Source: Marsupella aquatica (Eukaryota > Marchantiophyta). Taken from it: a stretch of DNA of 64,000 bases. The stretch lies in assembly GCA_973895155.1 (NCBI GenBank), contig OZ316892.1, positions 6,324,001 through 6,388,000 on the forward strand, written 5' to 3'. Below the pieces are notes generated by a model. The model searched no databases and had not been told where the DNA came from. It saw only the letters and a list, made by a program, of their open reading frames with translations. How positions within the stretch are numbered: position 1 is the first letter of the stretch; the number at the start of each line of letters is the position of its first letter. The position numbers and the translations under genes are program-made. Shown one piece after another: positions 1 to 12,267 of this stretch.

Positions 1-1447
1 GCCTGAGTTCCTCCTATCCAAACAAACACAGCTGGGGGTGGTGTGTGCACAACATGACTAACCTAACCTAGTTTGCGACTAAGGTTAGCCCTAATTGCGG
101 TACAGTCGTAACTCTGACCTAAGAGTAAATCCTAACAATATCATCATGCAAAGTTTGGGCAACGAGCGAGCATAAATGACTTTCGAGATACCCATCCCCC
201 CAAATGGAAGAGTGTCGTGCAACCGATCCACAGGCGCATGGCACCATTTTTTTAGTGACTAAAATTTGCCAAATTCCACCTCCCCAAATTTTTTTGCCAC
301 TTTTGGCTAAAATTTGCTACTATTTCTTTGTCTCAATAGCCAGTTTTCCACCTAATCATAGGCCCCATTAGCCAGAATGTAACCGTCAAGGGAGATCTTA
401 CACTCATGATAATTAACTGAATAATGAATAGTTTGAGCATCTTCTCCTTCCCACACCATACATTAGCCACCATGGCAAAAAGTAAATCATCTTTTAAATA
501 CATTGCCACTAACGATGGTTGAATTTGCAATATTACCACCTTTTCTTTTGTAGCTACAAAATTGTCAATGTTGGTTTCTGAAAACACTAAGCCCTGGAGA
601 TATATGCTTGATGGGCCCCCTGGTGAACCTTTTTTACCTGATGGGCCCCTAGGTAACTTTTTTTTACCAAGTAGGACCCCTCTTAATGACCAGTACACCT
701 GTTCTTGTGTGGTGCCTACACCTGTCCTTGTGTGGTGCCTACTATGTATGGTGACTCCAAGCAAACTGTACAGTTGAACCGTGCGGTCAACCTTGCATGG
801 TCGACCGAGAAACCACGGAGATGATTCGGGAGAAACTGCGAAAAGCGACTGCCGCTGTCAAAACTACGATTCGAAGACAATATGCATTATGTCTTCGGAT
901 TCACTGGGTTAATGCCTAAAGACACAATGGATTATGTCTTCGGGTTCAAATTTTTACCGTATCGTGGGGTAGTTATTAGGTATGTTTTTCATGTTGCGCA
1001 CATGGGTTTTTCACGATGTTTTCATGCACGATTGTCAGCGTCAATGTGGGGTCCCTCCAAATGTCCACAAAGAATATTCAAGTTCAATGTTCATAATTTG
1101 CTTACTACCGCCACAACAAAAATTGGCAAATGATTGACAATTGCACTCAAAAAATGGTAATATTTCCATGTGCAATGCATACAAACAATTTCAAAAGAAG
1201 ACAGACCCAAAAATGTAGGGGTACACCCTAAACCCTAAACCTTGAAACACGGGACTCTTTATCTCGTAAGCCCTGGTTACTTTGGTGAACTTGTTATTCA
1301 TATACTAAATTATGATATTTTTATATAAATAAAAAAACATTTGAAATATTGTCAAAGTAAAACATGACAAAATACTTCAAAGCTGAAATATAGTACTTAA
1401 AAAAAAACGCCAGCGCACAAGCCACAAGGCATATCTGTGCAGCCGCA

Positions 1448-1602
1448 CAAGATCCAGCATTAAAATTCTGGCAGGCAGTCACACCTTTAGCCAGTTGGTA
1501 CTGATCGACTCGACTCAAGATACGGCATTAAATTATGGCAAGCAGTCACAGCAGTCACAGTCATCTCCAGCCAGTTCGCGCTGAATCGCTGATCGAGTCG
1601 AC
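1448..1602. repeat. Imperfect tandem duplication upstream of CBL
   Basis: Two adjacent copies (about 1448-1515 and 1516-1602) share the frame caagat..gcattaaa.t.tgg and a following CAGTCACA, and both end in GACTCGACT or GAGTCGACT. The second copy carries extra CAGTCACA units. The duplication lies in the presumed promoter of the cystathionine beta-lyase gene. Confidence 0.6.
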
Positions 1603-2035
1603 TGAAATACAGTATTTGATTGACGCCTACCCACCTGCAGATCACAACAGAATCTCAGAGCGTTTCCAACTTTCCATTGCACTGGACAGCGAGACGCAGA
1701 AAATCGGTGGCAGAGCAGAAAGCGAAGTACCGAGTACCACTGTACTCGGATTGCAGCATGGCCCTCGGGAAGAACTTCTAATTGCCAAAAGAGAAGCGAA
1801 GGAGTGAGAGAAGAGGGAGAAGAAAGAGCAATGCGTGAGATCTTGCGATGTACGCGACGACGATTTCGCCCTGAAGAAGCAGCAGCTGTCGCGCCGTTGC
1901 CTTGTCGTCAGGTAGAAAGCGGTCTACAATTGGTTCGATTGATTGATTGATTCAATCTCAATTTGGTTTTCGTAAGAAACGTCCGTCCAGCATCTCTTTG
2001 CGGCAGCTGTGCCGGAAGAGCGCTTGAGCTGTCAA

Positions 2036-2060
2036 GAGGAGGAGGAGGAGGAGGAGGAGA
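2036..2060 (+). repeat. GGA trinucleotide run in CBL leader
   Basis: A GGA/GAG microsatellite lies immediately before the ATG at 2063. A similar purine-rich run lies in the leader of the next gene (8131-8159). Such purine or pyrimidine runs are common in plant 5' leaders. Confidence 0.85.
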
Positions 2061-2062
2061 GG

Positions 2063-5000
2063 ATGTTGCCCTTGTCCAGCAGCCTTGCTGCTCGCAACAG
2101 CAGTAGCTTCCAGCTTCGCAGCAGCTTTGTGGTCCCCGTGATGCCCAAGGACAATAACATAATGAAGAAAACCGCTCTCTCGCCCTTCCGAGCTTCTCTT
2201 CCCCACCCCAACTGCTCCGCTGCCTCTGGTATCCCTCTGTCTCTATCCCTCTTTGCCCGTTTCTCTGCCTCAGTCTCACTGTGGGGTAACAAATTGGACC
2301 TTAAGACGGTTTCGCATTCCTTCCTTTGTGAAGGATTTCCCTGCATTCCTTTGAAATATCCAATTGCCTGCCTTTTTCGAACTGACGACAGAATTTTGGT
2401 ACGCCTCCTGGTTTGGATTTTCTGCTCGTGCAGATTCGAGCCCAGAGCTGAAGCTCGCAAGAGAGCCAGAGTGGGGTGTTGCCACCGAGCTTCTTCATCA
2501 TAAATCCCCAACAGTTGACACTTATGATGCCATGAGCACACCTCTTTATCAAACTGCTACATTCAAGCAGGTAAATGTGCCATTTAGCATAGAGGGACTG
2601 GAATGCTTGACGAGTTACTTGAGAAACGTATAAAGATGTTGTCAAAGTGTGTTCATTCTAACAGCTATGTTCTGATATTTGACAGCCGTCAGCTACAGAG
2701 AATGGACCATATGATTACACTAGGAGTGGGAATCCTACTCGGGACGCTCTTGAAGAGTGAGTGAATGATACTGCCCAATCTCTTACAGCAGTGATTTTCT
2801 TCTCTTTTGGCCAAGATTCTATTAGTTCCAGGGACGATCTGTTTCGAAATCCTCTGAGATTGTGAATAAATGCAATTATGCGGGAATTGACAACTGTTCC
2901 GTTCAGGAATAATTAGTACCGCTCTTGCAAACTAAAGCTTAATTTTGTCCGCAGTTTGTTGGCTAAACTAGATGGAGCTGAGCGAGCATTTTGTTTCACA
3001 TCTGGCATGGCTGCCTTGACCACAGTCACTCATCTCGTCGAAGCAGGTACGATCTCGGAGCTGTTGATAAGTCGGAACGTATTGAGAGGTTATTTTCTGG
3101 GCTGAAGAGATTAGAGCCTCGCTCGGAAGCAAACCTGGGTTTCAAGCGTTCTAGACAGTTTTAATTTCACTTACATTCTTTGTGAGCTATACCTCAGATT
3201 CTTCGGTTTTCATGTGTCCACTCTGTTAAGATTTAGATGTCAATCCTTAAACTGTTGAAGCCCGTCAGTGAGCACACTTGCAAGCGGTCTCTTTGATGGA
3301 GCTCATTTGGCATTGGACAGCAAATATCGTAGCTTTGAATGAACCGAAGGTAAGGCAATTTTCTAATTTTACAAGAAAACCGAGGTGTTCCTTGCAATTT
3401 ATGTGTCCATATGCTTGTCTCAGGGGAGGAGATAGTGGTCGGTGATGACATTTATGGCGGGTCTGACAGGCTTCTTTCAAAGATAGCCCCTAAAGCGGGG
3501 GCTATTGTGAAGTAAGGCATCTGAACACGACTTGGCCTTCAAGACCAATTGCTGTTTGTATAAAACTTGGGTGCTACTAGTCGATATGAATTTAACCTCA
3601 GATCTTTTGGGTTTTTGGCAGTGCACTCCGGGAATGTTAGTAATGCTGCCGTGTATTCTTATGGAGCCTTCGGTTTGTCACTGACGTCTTGCAGGAGAGT
3701 TGACATGACTAATATTGGAGAGGTAGAGGCCGCTGTGGGCCCTAAGACGAAGTTAGTTTGGTTGGAGAGCCCAACTAATCCTCGTTTGATGATTGCCGAC
3801 ATTCGGGTACACTTCTTCCCAGAGTATACTAATCTCCAGTTTCAGGATTTCTTCATGTAGGGAAGCAGGCCAGATTTCTGTATGTCTCGTTTATGCAAGG
3901 GATGTGATTCTGAAAGATTCCTCTGATTATGTAAGTTCCGCAGGGGATATCAGAAATTGCGCGCAAGAATGGAGCTTTGGTGATGGTTGATAATACTATG
4001 ATGTCTCCAGTTCTTTCCAAACCGATTGCTTTGGGGGCAGGTATACAACACCTATACGAATTACATCATATTACAAAGTAATGTGACTCTGCAGTCTGCA
4101 TTTTTGGCATCAAAGGCAATCTCCTGCTTTTTTATAAGTGAGAGTTGCCTGTATTTTAGAATTACGACCGTAAGTCTCAAAATTGGCAAAACTCGATTCT
4201 CGAGTGATTTGTGCTAACTATGTTTCCTTGTATGGCAAGGTCCACAGATATTGTGATGCATTCTGCAACCAAATTTATATCTGGTCATAGTGATCTCATG
4301 GCTGGTGTTCTTGCCGTAAAGGGTGAAAGGTGTGACCCCTACACGTTTTCATCTCATCTTCATAATCATTGTCATCTCCATCTTCCTTCCGCCGAACTGG
4401 CTTGAAATTCACCATCATGCAGCCCGGTAATATGCTGTTAAATATATGTGCAGCCTGGCAAAGCAAATTTATTTCTTGCAGAATGCTGAAGGTACGGCAT
4501 TGGCTCCATTCGATTGTTGGCTTTGTTTGCGGGGTATCAAGACAATGGCGCTTCGTGTCGAGAAGCAACAGGTGTGGTGAAGTCCTTGACTAGAATGGTG
4601 GAGTGTGCACCTACTCTCCTTTCGTCTATTCTTGGTGCTTGTTCTCTTAACAATTGTAAGGTAGGATGCATCCAGGCTCATGAACTCCTTATATCCATTC
4701 TTGACTGCTGTAAATTTGAAATTATTGCAGGCAAATGCGCAAAAGATAGCAGAGTTCCTTGCAAATCATCCACGCATTGGAGGGGTCAATTATGCTGGAC
4801 TTCCTGCACATAGTGGGCATGATTTGCACTTTTCACAGGTACATCAGTCGTATGACGGATTGTGATTCTTTCAAATAGGTGACACCTAGTTCACAATATT
4901 GTCTTGCTGTAAACTATACTTTGGCATGCAATTTGAGATTTAGTTATGCGCGGACCAAAACTTGTGTTACCTAGGGTACTGGGGGGTAACTATCAGCCTA

Positions 5001-5952
5001 CACACAAGTATGAAATGGATGTAGAATCGAATGGGGATGTGAGGAGTGGATCCATGAAACTTACTTTGATGTGCTACATTGAGCAGGCAAAGGGTGCCGG
5101 ATCCGTTCTCAGTTTCACAACTGGTTCCTTGGAGGTTTCCAAACATATCGTGGAGCAAACAAAACTCTTCAGTATAACAGTCAGCTTTGGTAATACTGCT
5201 GTTCACAACTACATGGCCTTGCTTCTTTTTTAGTATTATGTCCTCTCAGAAGAAATCCCCTTTCGTCCACCTGCTGTTTTGGACTTTGGATGGACCATCC
5301 TTAGCTTTTACCCATGTTCCACAAATGTTCTTATCTTCTTTGGGAGGACGTGGTTTTGACAAAATGGACTTGGTGAAACAGGTAGCGTGTCATCTCTCAT
5401 CAGCTTACCCTGCTTCATGTCTCATGCAAGCATACCCTCGCACATTCGCGAAGAAAGGGGTCTCGTTGAAGACTTAATCCGGATATCTGTGAGTGCCTTT
5501 GCAAGATTGAACGATTGTATTCGTAATTTGTTTGAGACGTACCTTTAAGCTTGAAAGTAATACTTTGCAGATGTGAATGACCCAATAGTGTCATATTCCA
5601 ACAGCTTACTGCCGTCCCTGCCGTAATTATTTATGCCGTTAGATCGTGCTCTAAAGGGTTTTGCAAAAGTAAAGAGCCGTCCCAGTACCAATCTGGAGGT
5701 TTTAGTATCCAGAGCTAGAGTTTTTGGACGGTTCACTATTGACTGTTACACAGTAGCCGTAACTGTTAAAGAGTGTGCCCAAAGTTTGTTCAATATGGGC
5801 AATTCCATTTGTTAGGGTGCATTTCCTAACTCATGAATGATGTGCAGGTCGGAATTGAAGATGTAGAGGACTTGATAGCGGATTTGGATCGCGCAATAAA
5901 TTCCGCACCTGCAAAACGTGAGCAGGTTTTGCAAGCTGTTGGTCAAATTTGA
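2063..5952 (+). CDS. CBL: Cystathionine beta-lyase, plastid form
   Basis: This PLP enzyme cleaves cystathionine to homocysteine, pyruvate and ammonia, the step before methionine synthase; plant forms act in plastids. Proposed exons: 2063-2285, 2434-2570, 2686-2756, 2955-3046, 3424-3511, 3695-3806, 3944-4040, 4248-4329, 4454-4571, 4731-4838, 5087-5189, 5382-5488 and 5848-5952. They sum to 1443 nt (480 aa), close to plant CBL. Residues 1 to about 74 are rich in Ser/Ala/Arg and look like a transit peptide. The first ATG of that frame was chosen as start. Family motifs follow in order: YDAMSTPLYQTATFKQ, YDYTRSGNPTRDAL, SGMAAL, GDDIYGGSDRLL, VWLESPTNP, HSATKFISGHSD with the PLP-binding Lys near residue 282, FDCWLCLRGIKTMALR, and SLISLPCFMSHASIP. 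Identification is firm. The first intron (2286-2433) is inferred from phase and is the least certain. All donors read GT. Confidence 0.93.
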
Positions 5953-7289
5953 GACATGCTAATTTGATCAACATAGGAACCCCTCTGTTGGAGGAATGAT
6001 TTTGTCCATGTATTCTCCCTAAGTGAGATGAGGGTCATACCCACCTACCGGAAATAGTTTTCATATGGAGAGGACCGTTTGAGTTAACTCGGTTTTATCA
6101 CGTCTGCTGTACTGTTCTCACAAGTGATACTTTTTGTAACTTTGTAGAAGTTTTGGATAAGTTTCATCTCTGCACTGTTGTGAATGAGATCACCTGGGAA
6201 TGACAAATGATGGGTCAATATGTGCGTTGTCGTGTGGGAGCCTCTCCATGTTCCCTTCGTACCCCAGGGTCTTTTCTCTTCATTTAGGTTCTCGTATCGT
6301 CAGACTTCCTTACTACCAGGTGATTTAAGAATTTGTACATCATTCAGCCATTTAATCTGTCTTCCTGGCCCTTAGATTACTGAAGAGATTTGGAGGTTCG
6401 CACAAAATTAATTACTTCTCAGAATTTTAGAAGTTTAGCTCCCTAAAAAATTGTAGTCTGCCACTGTGAAACTTAAAAACATATCAGTAATATGAATGTC
6501 TTTGTGAAAATACTGTTTTGTCAGTGCTTATTAGTCTTCTTAAAGTCATTTTCGTGAAATCTGGAAGTCTTTGTACTTCCCTATAACTCCTTCACATGGA
6601 AACTTGTGGACGTATGTGTTCGGGTGCTGAGTAGACCCTGTCTTAAATTGCATGGCATGGCGGGAGGCTCCTGGCAATCAAGCTTTCTATGAGAGGTGAA
6701 GTTCAAATTGGCTGAATTTTTGGTAGTGCCACATTCCCTCAATTGGGCACAAACACAACTTCACATATTTGTGTCACATGTAGAGTAAAAAGTAGTGCTT
6801 GGATGGACCATTCCCATGAACCTTGCAACCCGTCTGTTGACAAAAAAAGTCCGACGTTTTTTACAAAGGAAAATGCTATCTGACTAATCAAAAGTTTCCT
6901 GCAGTCCATCTGGGTTGTGCTGGTCCATCTGGGCATTGCTTCCAAACAACTAGGTCCATTGGGGCTTCAATTTCTTCTAGTTTTATTTTATGACAAAGAA
7001 TAATGGAAAAAAGAAAGGAGGGTTGAAAGAAAATGCAGGAGTCCTGCAAGAGAGCAGGGACTGGGCAGAAAGTTTGGGCAAATGGCTGGTGAGTGGGGAA
7101 AGAGATGGAAAGTTGAGTACATGTGCAAAGGAAAGATTGCTTGGCCACAACTCTGTTTGGCGCAACTAAATCCAGGTGCACAAGTGGAGTCTAGAGGCGA
7201 TGGCACTGGCCTGGACTCTAGGTGAATGAGACCAGCGAAAAAGGAGGGCAGACCAGTAGTGCAGACCATTGTTAGCACATATACTATGA

Positions 7290-7405
7290 TGGCAGGGTAT
7301 TGCAATATCTTACCTGGTAGGTATTATTGGCTATATCTTGTACAACACCTTACATGGCAGGTTAGGTATCATTGGCTATATCTTGTACAATACCTTACAT
7401 GGCAG
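7290..7405. repeat. 45-bp tandem repeat
   Basis: Two nearly identical units (7320-7360 and 7365-7405) contain ATTGGCTATATCTTGTACAA followed by an ACCTTACATGGCAG-type end. A shorter degenerate unit lies just upstream. No coding meaning is apparent. Confidence 0.8.
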
Positions 7406-8130
7406 GTTTAGTCGGCTGGTCCTACATCCACCTCTGTACCCAGCCTGGCAGGTATAGATATTGCTATATCTGTATTAATACTTATACCTCCCATGTAGAG
7501 AGTGAGGTATAGGCCAATTAATTGATTTATGAAACAATATCTAAAGCAATCATGTCGTGACAATTGTACATCATAATGATGCAGCAGGATACATAAAAGA
7601 AAAAGAAATAACACTCAATGCTATAAAAGAAAGCTTATTATGGTGTGAAAAATCCATTCGACCTGTGGGCTCTTGCCACATAGCATAGTACTCCTATGCT
7701 ACTAGTTTTTGATGCGCAATTACCATCTGGCAAAACTAAGGCCTTACTTTGCGTGCTTTATCCGTCATGGAAAAAGATGGCAAAGTAACAATTACACTAG
7801 AAAACGAGGCAAAGTATCTGTTCGAACAGAAAATAGTGTAAATGTAAGAAATCTAAGATATAGAAAACCCCTTACAAGTTATAATTAATATCCGTGTTTT
7901 TACGAAGAAAGCGTCTACAGCTGACCTCCCCTCACTTCCTCAGCTCTTCGCTCTTTGGAGCGAGAGAATGTCAGGAGAGAAGGGTATAATTATGGCACCG
8001 AGAAACTCGTTACTGTGTGGCCTATCGGATCCGATGCACCAAAGGAGAGCAAGTGAGGAATCCTGCCATCGAAATCAACGAAGAAACCCTAGACTTGTAC
8101 AGTCCAGCATGGAGTGACAATGTGGTAAAA

Positions 8131-8159
8131 GAAGAGGAGGAGGAGGAGGAGGAGGAGGA
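8131..8159 (+). repeat. GGA trinucleotide run in leader
   Basis: A perfect or near-perfect GGA run lies about 250 bases before the ATG at 8406. On the opposite strand it creates a spurious poly-serine frame that is not a gene. Confidence 0.85.
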
Positions 8160-8405
8160 TTGGGATGAACGAAGATGATTGATTTGCTTCTCGATTTTTT
8201 TGCTCGAAAGGATTGTTGTGGTGCCATTGTTATCCGCTGAGAAGAGCTTGAGGTGCACGAGGACAGCAGGAGGAGTGATCGAGCGCTCTCATTCGGATTG
8301 AAGCGGTTGGGTGCGGAGAGCTATGCATGATCTGGTCCTGACTTGGAGAGAACGACTGCATTTGTGAGAGTGTACTGAGTTGGACGGGCCCGTGGTTTTT
8401 GCATC

Positions 8406-11364
8406 ATGGCTGGCCGGGAAGTGAAAGAGTACACCAATCTCAGTGATGCGAGAGGTATGTGACGTGTTGCACTGTTTGGGGTGTCGACTCTGTTTGCATG
8501 TACGTTTTGGACTTGCGCAGAATCTGTTCTTGAATTATCATTCCTTCTTTTCTTTCTTGCATCAATCTTAGTTCTCATTTGCAGACGGGAACAATTGATC
8601 AATTGAATTTGTTCAGTGTTCAGTTTATCAGTCAAGTCTCTCTCGTCGTGAGCTGCGGAATCGCTTCACATGGGACCTGTTCCGTCGTTAGAGATTGATT
8701 CGGGAAAGCATGAGAACGGGTCAGCGATTGATCAAATTCTAATTATATTTTTAGAATCTTCCGGGGTAAAGATCGTGGGCGTTATTGTGGCCAGTCCGGT
8801 TCCACTTGTACCCTTGCAGTCTTTTATCAGAAGCCGCCTCGAATCAAATTGGCATAATTCGGATTTTCTTTAGGGTTGCATATTTCTTGCCTTACTTCTT
8901 TGTGTATCTATCAATTTTATGTCTGCATATCAGCTTCACTTCGCTGTATTCTTCATTACAGCTGTAGCGTATCCTGGGACAGACTCGCAGACTTGCCCGA
9001 AATGCATAGGTGGGAGATTCCCTCTGTGGCAAAGGACCCACGCTATGGGAGACATCTTGCAGGAAAATGTTGAATAAAGTGCTGATAGGTTTAACCTTAT
9101 TATATGAATTGCCATTTGTTCACGTCCATTCGGCGGTGAGTGTGCGCTGGGAGTTAGCAGATTACAGTACGGTGCGCAGTTTTGCCTCAATGGACTTAAC
9201 TCTCTGTCTGCCTTCCCCCTTTTCTTAGGATGTATGACCATAGTTTCTTTCTTCTGCAGATAAGAAATTGGGCAGCAAAGGCGGGAAAGAAAAGACCGAT
9301 GATGAAGACGTAGCATTCAAAAGGATGGTGGCCAAGGTTAGTGATCCGGGCCAATTGTAATGTCAGTCATAGTGTCATCTAACGACAGTACTGATTTCTA
9401 GCATGCCTTCCTATTACTCTTGCTCTCCAGCCCACCAATCCTTTAGTTAACGCGAACATAGTATCCAGTTGATTGCCTCTGAAGGAACGCTTCTCAATCT
9501 AGACCCTTTCCTACTGGGGACCGGGAACAAACGAGAAGATTCAATCAATTATGCTGATTCGAGGTTGCTTAGACAGGTCTCTACTGTTCAGGGCTCATTG
9601 ATAGGATGAGCCACTATCCACAGAGTCGTCTCGGGAAAGTTATTGTCCCTCTCAGAAAGGCCTTTTTTTCTGAAATATTGTGTTCATCCAACGACTGGTC
9701 TGCGTTTCTGTCCCATCAAGATGCCGAACTTAATGGTGATAAGAGGAGTTTTCGCTCTCCGAGAAGTTTTCTGAGAACTTGCCCTGACAGGGAATCTGGC
9801 GTGGCACCTGGGATATGATGTCGAGATCAGATGCAGGAGGTGGCTGGAGAACGTGGCGGGTATCTTCATGGACGAGGAGGCAGGCCCCTCCTCTAACATC
9901 AATTGTTTTTTGAATTATTCGAAGGTGTTAGGTTTCCTCTGTTTTTTTAGATATTTGAAAGCTGGGGCCTCAGATTTGCCGTTGGTCTCGAAATAAATTA
10001 GACTCGATATACGTTTATGTGTATGCTTTAAGTAGAGGAGGAGGTTGTTCTTCATGGTGCAATGTGTTCTGCAAATAGTGAGTTTCTGGTTTTTTTTCAC
10101 TTCGTTGCATTTTTCATTATCATAATTGGGGGGGTCGAGTTCTTAGAATTTCCAAGTGTAATTGTCCGGTAGTCTTCTGGGCCAGTTACTTAAATAGTGG
10201 ATTGCTAATTCTGAATGAGAGATCCTGTAGCGTGTCTTACTCAGCGATTTGACAGAATCTTCAGAAGAATTTGTTTAGATCCTTACCCCAATAGTTGAAA
10301 TTGTTACTTTGAACCGTGGGAGATCGTTTTTCAGATAGGAAATGAGTGTTGTTGACCTAAACCTCAAATTTGGTCACATTGCCTCTGAGGAGTTTTCCTC
10401 TTCTTCCTCTTCTATCTATGGTCTGCTGCTGTCGGCCATATTGTAGGTAGGTGATTTTTTTGTAGAGTGCCATCTCATGCGACAGGTTGCCTTGTGGGGA
10501 GGGACAACAACAGCACTCGACAGCGATGATTTGCTGTATCTGAAGGAGCAAATGGAAGCTGAAGAAGATGCTGAACGTTTGAGACGCCGGACAGAGAAGC
10601 GAGCTTTTGCTGCATTTAAAATATCCTTTTCTAGTGTTTTTCTAAGTTTCTTTATGCAACATATTCTATCCTCTATGCTCCACTATCCTCTATGCTCCAC
10701 TTGGTTCGTGTTGCCTGATGCATGACTCTGCCGTTGATCTCCTTGACTTCTGTCAGCACAAAGCTGCAAGTCTGGTAGATTCATTACCTGCGCCGGTTTT
10801 ACAGCCTCTCAGGGTGGAACCTAAACCTCATACTCGGATCCGGTAAGTGCCAGAGAATTCTCATCCCCCTTCAAGCTCCATCACAATTGATTGCCAAATG
10901 CTAGCCTTCTCTATGTTTTCCTGGCTTGTTAATTTTAAGAAAGATTTTGGGCATCACACCCTCGTCAATAGTCCAAGTGTATTGGATTATATCCTTGTGT
11001 ATCCTTGGTGTTTCGCTAATGATTGATTACTGGCTACAGTCAGCAGGTCTTAGTGAAAAGCATTGTTGAGATCAAACCGAAGCGTCATCGGATCTCAGGG
11101 CCCACAGAGGCCACTAGTGGTCTGGACAGCAAGTCGAGCACATCAAATCCGTCAGGTGAAGCGCAAGTAAAAGTCCCTGAATCCAGTGCTACAAAGGATT
11201 CGCGTGAGCAATCAGCTAGGGAACATACAAATGGGGGTGGGATACTTGGTTTGGCTTATGAGTCTTCAGATGATGAAGAGAGTGACCCAGGCCCTGAAAA
11301 GGATCTATGGAAAGTTGTCTCTGCGCAATCAACAGCAGTATCAAAAAGTACTTCAGTGCAATGA
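8406..11364 (+). CDS. Conserved plant protein of unknown function, 229 aa
   Basis: Six exons are proposed: 8406-8454, 9260-9336, 9831-9879, 10514-10620, 10760-10842 and 11040-11364. They sum to 690 nt with consistent phase. The protein starts MAGREVKEYTNLSDARDKK. Residues 43-120 hold a highly charged core with MQEVAGERGGYLHGRGALDS, YLKEQMEAEEDAERLRRRTE and AFAAFKKAASLVDSLP. A basic stretch KPKRHR and an acidic tail with GILGLAYESSDDEESD follow. I recognise the core as conserved in land-plant proteins but cannot name a function. Charge and basic motifs suggest a nuclear protein (inference). Exon 3 ends at a GC donor and exon 4 at a U12-type AT-AC intron. Both assignments are forced by reading frame and conservation. 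Confidence 0.85.
9880..10513 (+). other. GC-AG intron
   Basis: Exon 3 must end ...GGACGAGGAG at 9879 for the reading to continue GRG-A-LDSDD with the exon starting at 10514. The next bases are GCAGGC, so the donor is GC rather than GT. The acceptor is ..AACAG. The nearby GT in GGCGGGTATC would shift the frame, and no other in-frame GT donor joins the conserved residues. Confidence 0.75.
10621..10759 (+). other. U12-type AT-AC intron (139 nt)
   Basis: The intron begins ATATCCTTTT, the classic U12 5' splice site. It ends CTCCTTGACTTCTGTCAGCAC: a U12-like branch site (CTCCTTGAC, 10739-10747) with its adenosine 13 nt before the terminal AC. Splicing at these points joins TTT AAA to AAA GCT GCA and gives the conserved AFKKAASL. 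No GT-AG alternative gives that protein. Confidence 0.9.
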
Positions 11365-12002
11365 ACTCTGAATTCTGAAGCCAATCCACAAGATCATCGA
11401 ATTTTTTTCCCGATGCGTTTCCAGTACCCTACATGAAAATGCTTTCACACAAGCAAAATTGTAGTGTTGTAAAATGTGCAATATGAAAGGGAGCTAGGTG
11501 ACTGCAATGGTACTGTGGACATCAGAGTATCAAACGTCAGATAGTTATCAATTATCCAACGCAAGTCTGGCCGACATGGGCGACACTCAAATTTCGGGAT
11601 CATGTCACCAATGTGAAATGAAGGAGCAATGAGATTTCCGAGGACCTCATCTTAAGTACCTTCAAGTAATGAATTTGTCTCTCGTAAGGCAGTTTTGATG
11701 AGATCGCCGTTAGGATATATATAGTATGTCCTTGAAATTGTCTCGATAATTTGGTCCACCACCAGTTTTGAAAGAAGAAAGTTCTGACAAGCACTCTTTA
11801 CCTCAGATTCTGAGAAGTTCCATTGATTGTTCTGTAATGCGTTCTTTATTCTTAGAACTTCTGCACCGGTTTCCCAGCTGGGGCTGCTGTCTGGACAAGT
11901 TTGAGGGGCCGATGCAGGCTGGTAACGGCACACCCTCCCCAAGAAGATAAGGATTACATTGATGGCTCCCTTACAGACCTGCGTTCTTTGCGTTCCTGCC
12001 TG

Positions 12003-12081
12003 AAACTCCTGTCACAAAGCCCAAACAGAGCAAGGAATGTGAAATCCTGTCACAAAAGCCCAAGAGATAGCAGGGAATGTG
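12003..12081. repeat. 39-40 bp tandem duplication
   Basis: Two units share CCTGTCACAAA..GCCCAA followed by AG.AAGGAATGTG-type ends (about 12003-12041 and 12042-12081). Confidence 0.7.
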
Positions 12082-12115
12082 GATATGGCGCACGACCTGA
12101 ACATGTGGCAGCACA

Positions 12116-12267
12116 GGCAATGTAGATATGTTTTGCCATGGCAGGAAAGCAATTTTAGCTATTGGGAGACTGCTCACACCCGTCACTCAAAGGCAATGTA
12201 GATGTGTTTTGCCAAGGCAGGAAAACAATTTTAGCTATTGGGAAATTGCTCACACCGGTCACTTAAA
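12116..12267. repeat. 76-bp tandem duplication
   Basis: Two units begin GGCAATGTAGAT at 12116 and 12192. Both contain GTTTTGCCA.GGCAGGAAA and CAATTTTAGCTATTGGGA, and they differ at only a few positions. Confidence 0.85.

Larger units (their letters stand above)
1..2062. other. Intergenic region and 5' leader of cystathionine beta-lyase
   Basis: I see no supportable gene here. The short open frames, such as the one at 1535-1807, lack family signal. Two things stand out near the downstream gene. An imperfect direct duplication lies at about 1448-1602, and a purine-rich GGA run at 2036-2060 ends just before the start codon. The last 200 bases or so are probably the transcribed leader, but no clear TATA box was identified. 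Confidence 0.5.
5953..8405. other. Intergenic region between CBL and the 229-aa gene
   Basis: The first few hundred bases should be the CBL 3' UTR. No gene is supportable in the rest. It contains a short tandem repeat (7290-7405), a TATA-like GGTATAATTAT near 7983 and a GGA run (8131-8159). The last two probably belong to the promoter and leader of the next gene. Confidence 0.5.

Noticed and set aside
1535-1807. 90-codon frame upstream of CBL
   Set aside because: It starts inside a tandem duplication and has no conserved motif; it lies in the promoter or leader of CBL.
9871-9930. Ordinary GT donor for intron 3 of the 229-aa gene
   Set aside because: The GTs at 9860 and 9925 give the wrong phase or add non-conserved residues and a frame break; only the GC donor keeps GRGALDSDD.
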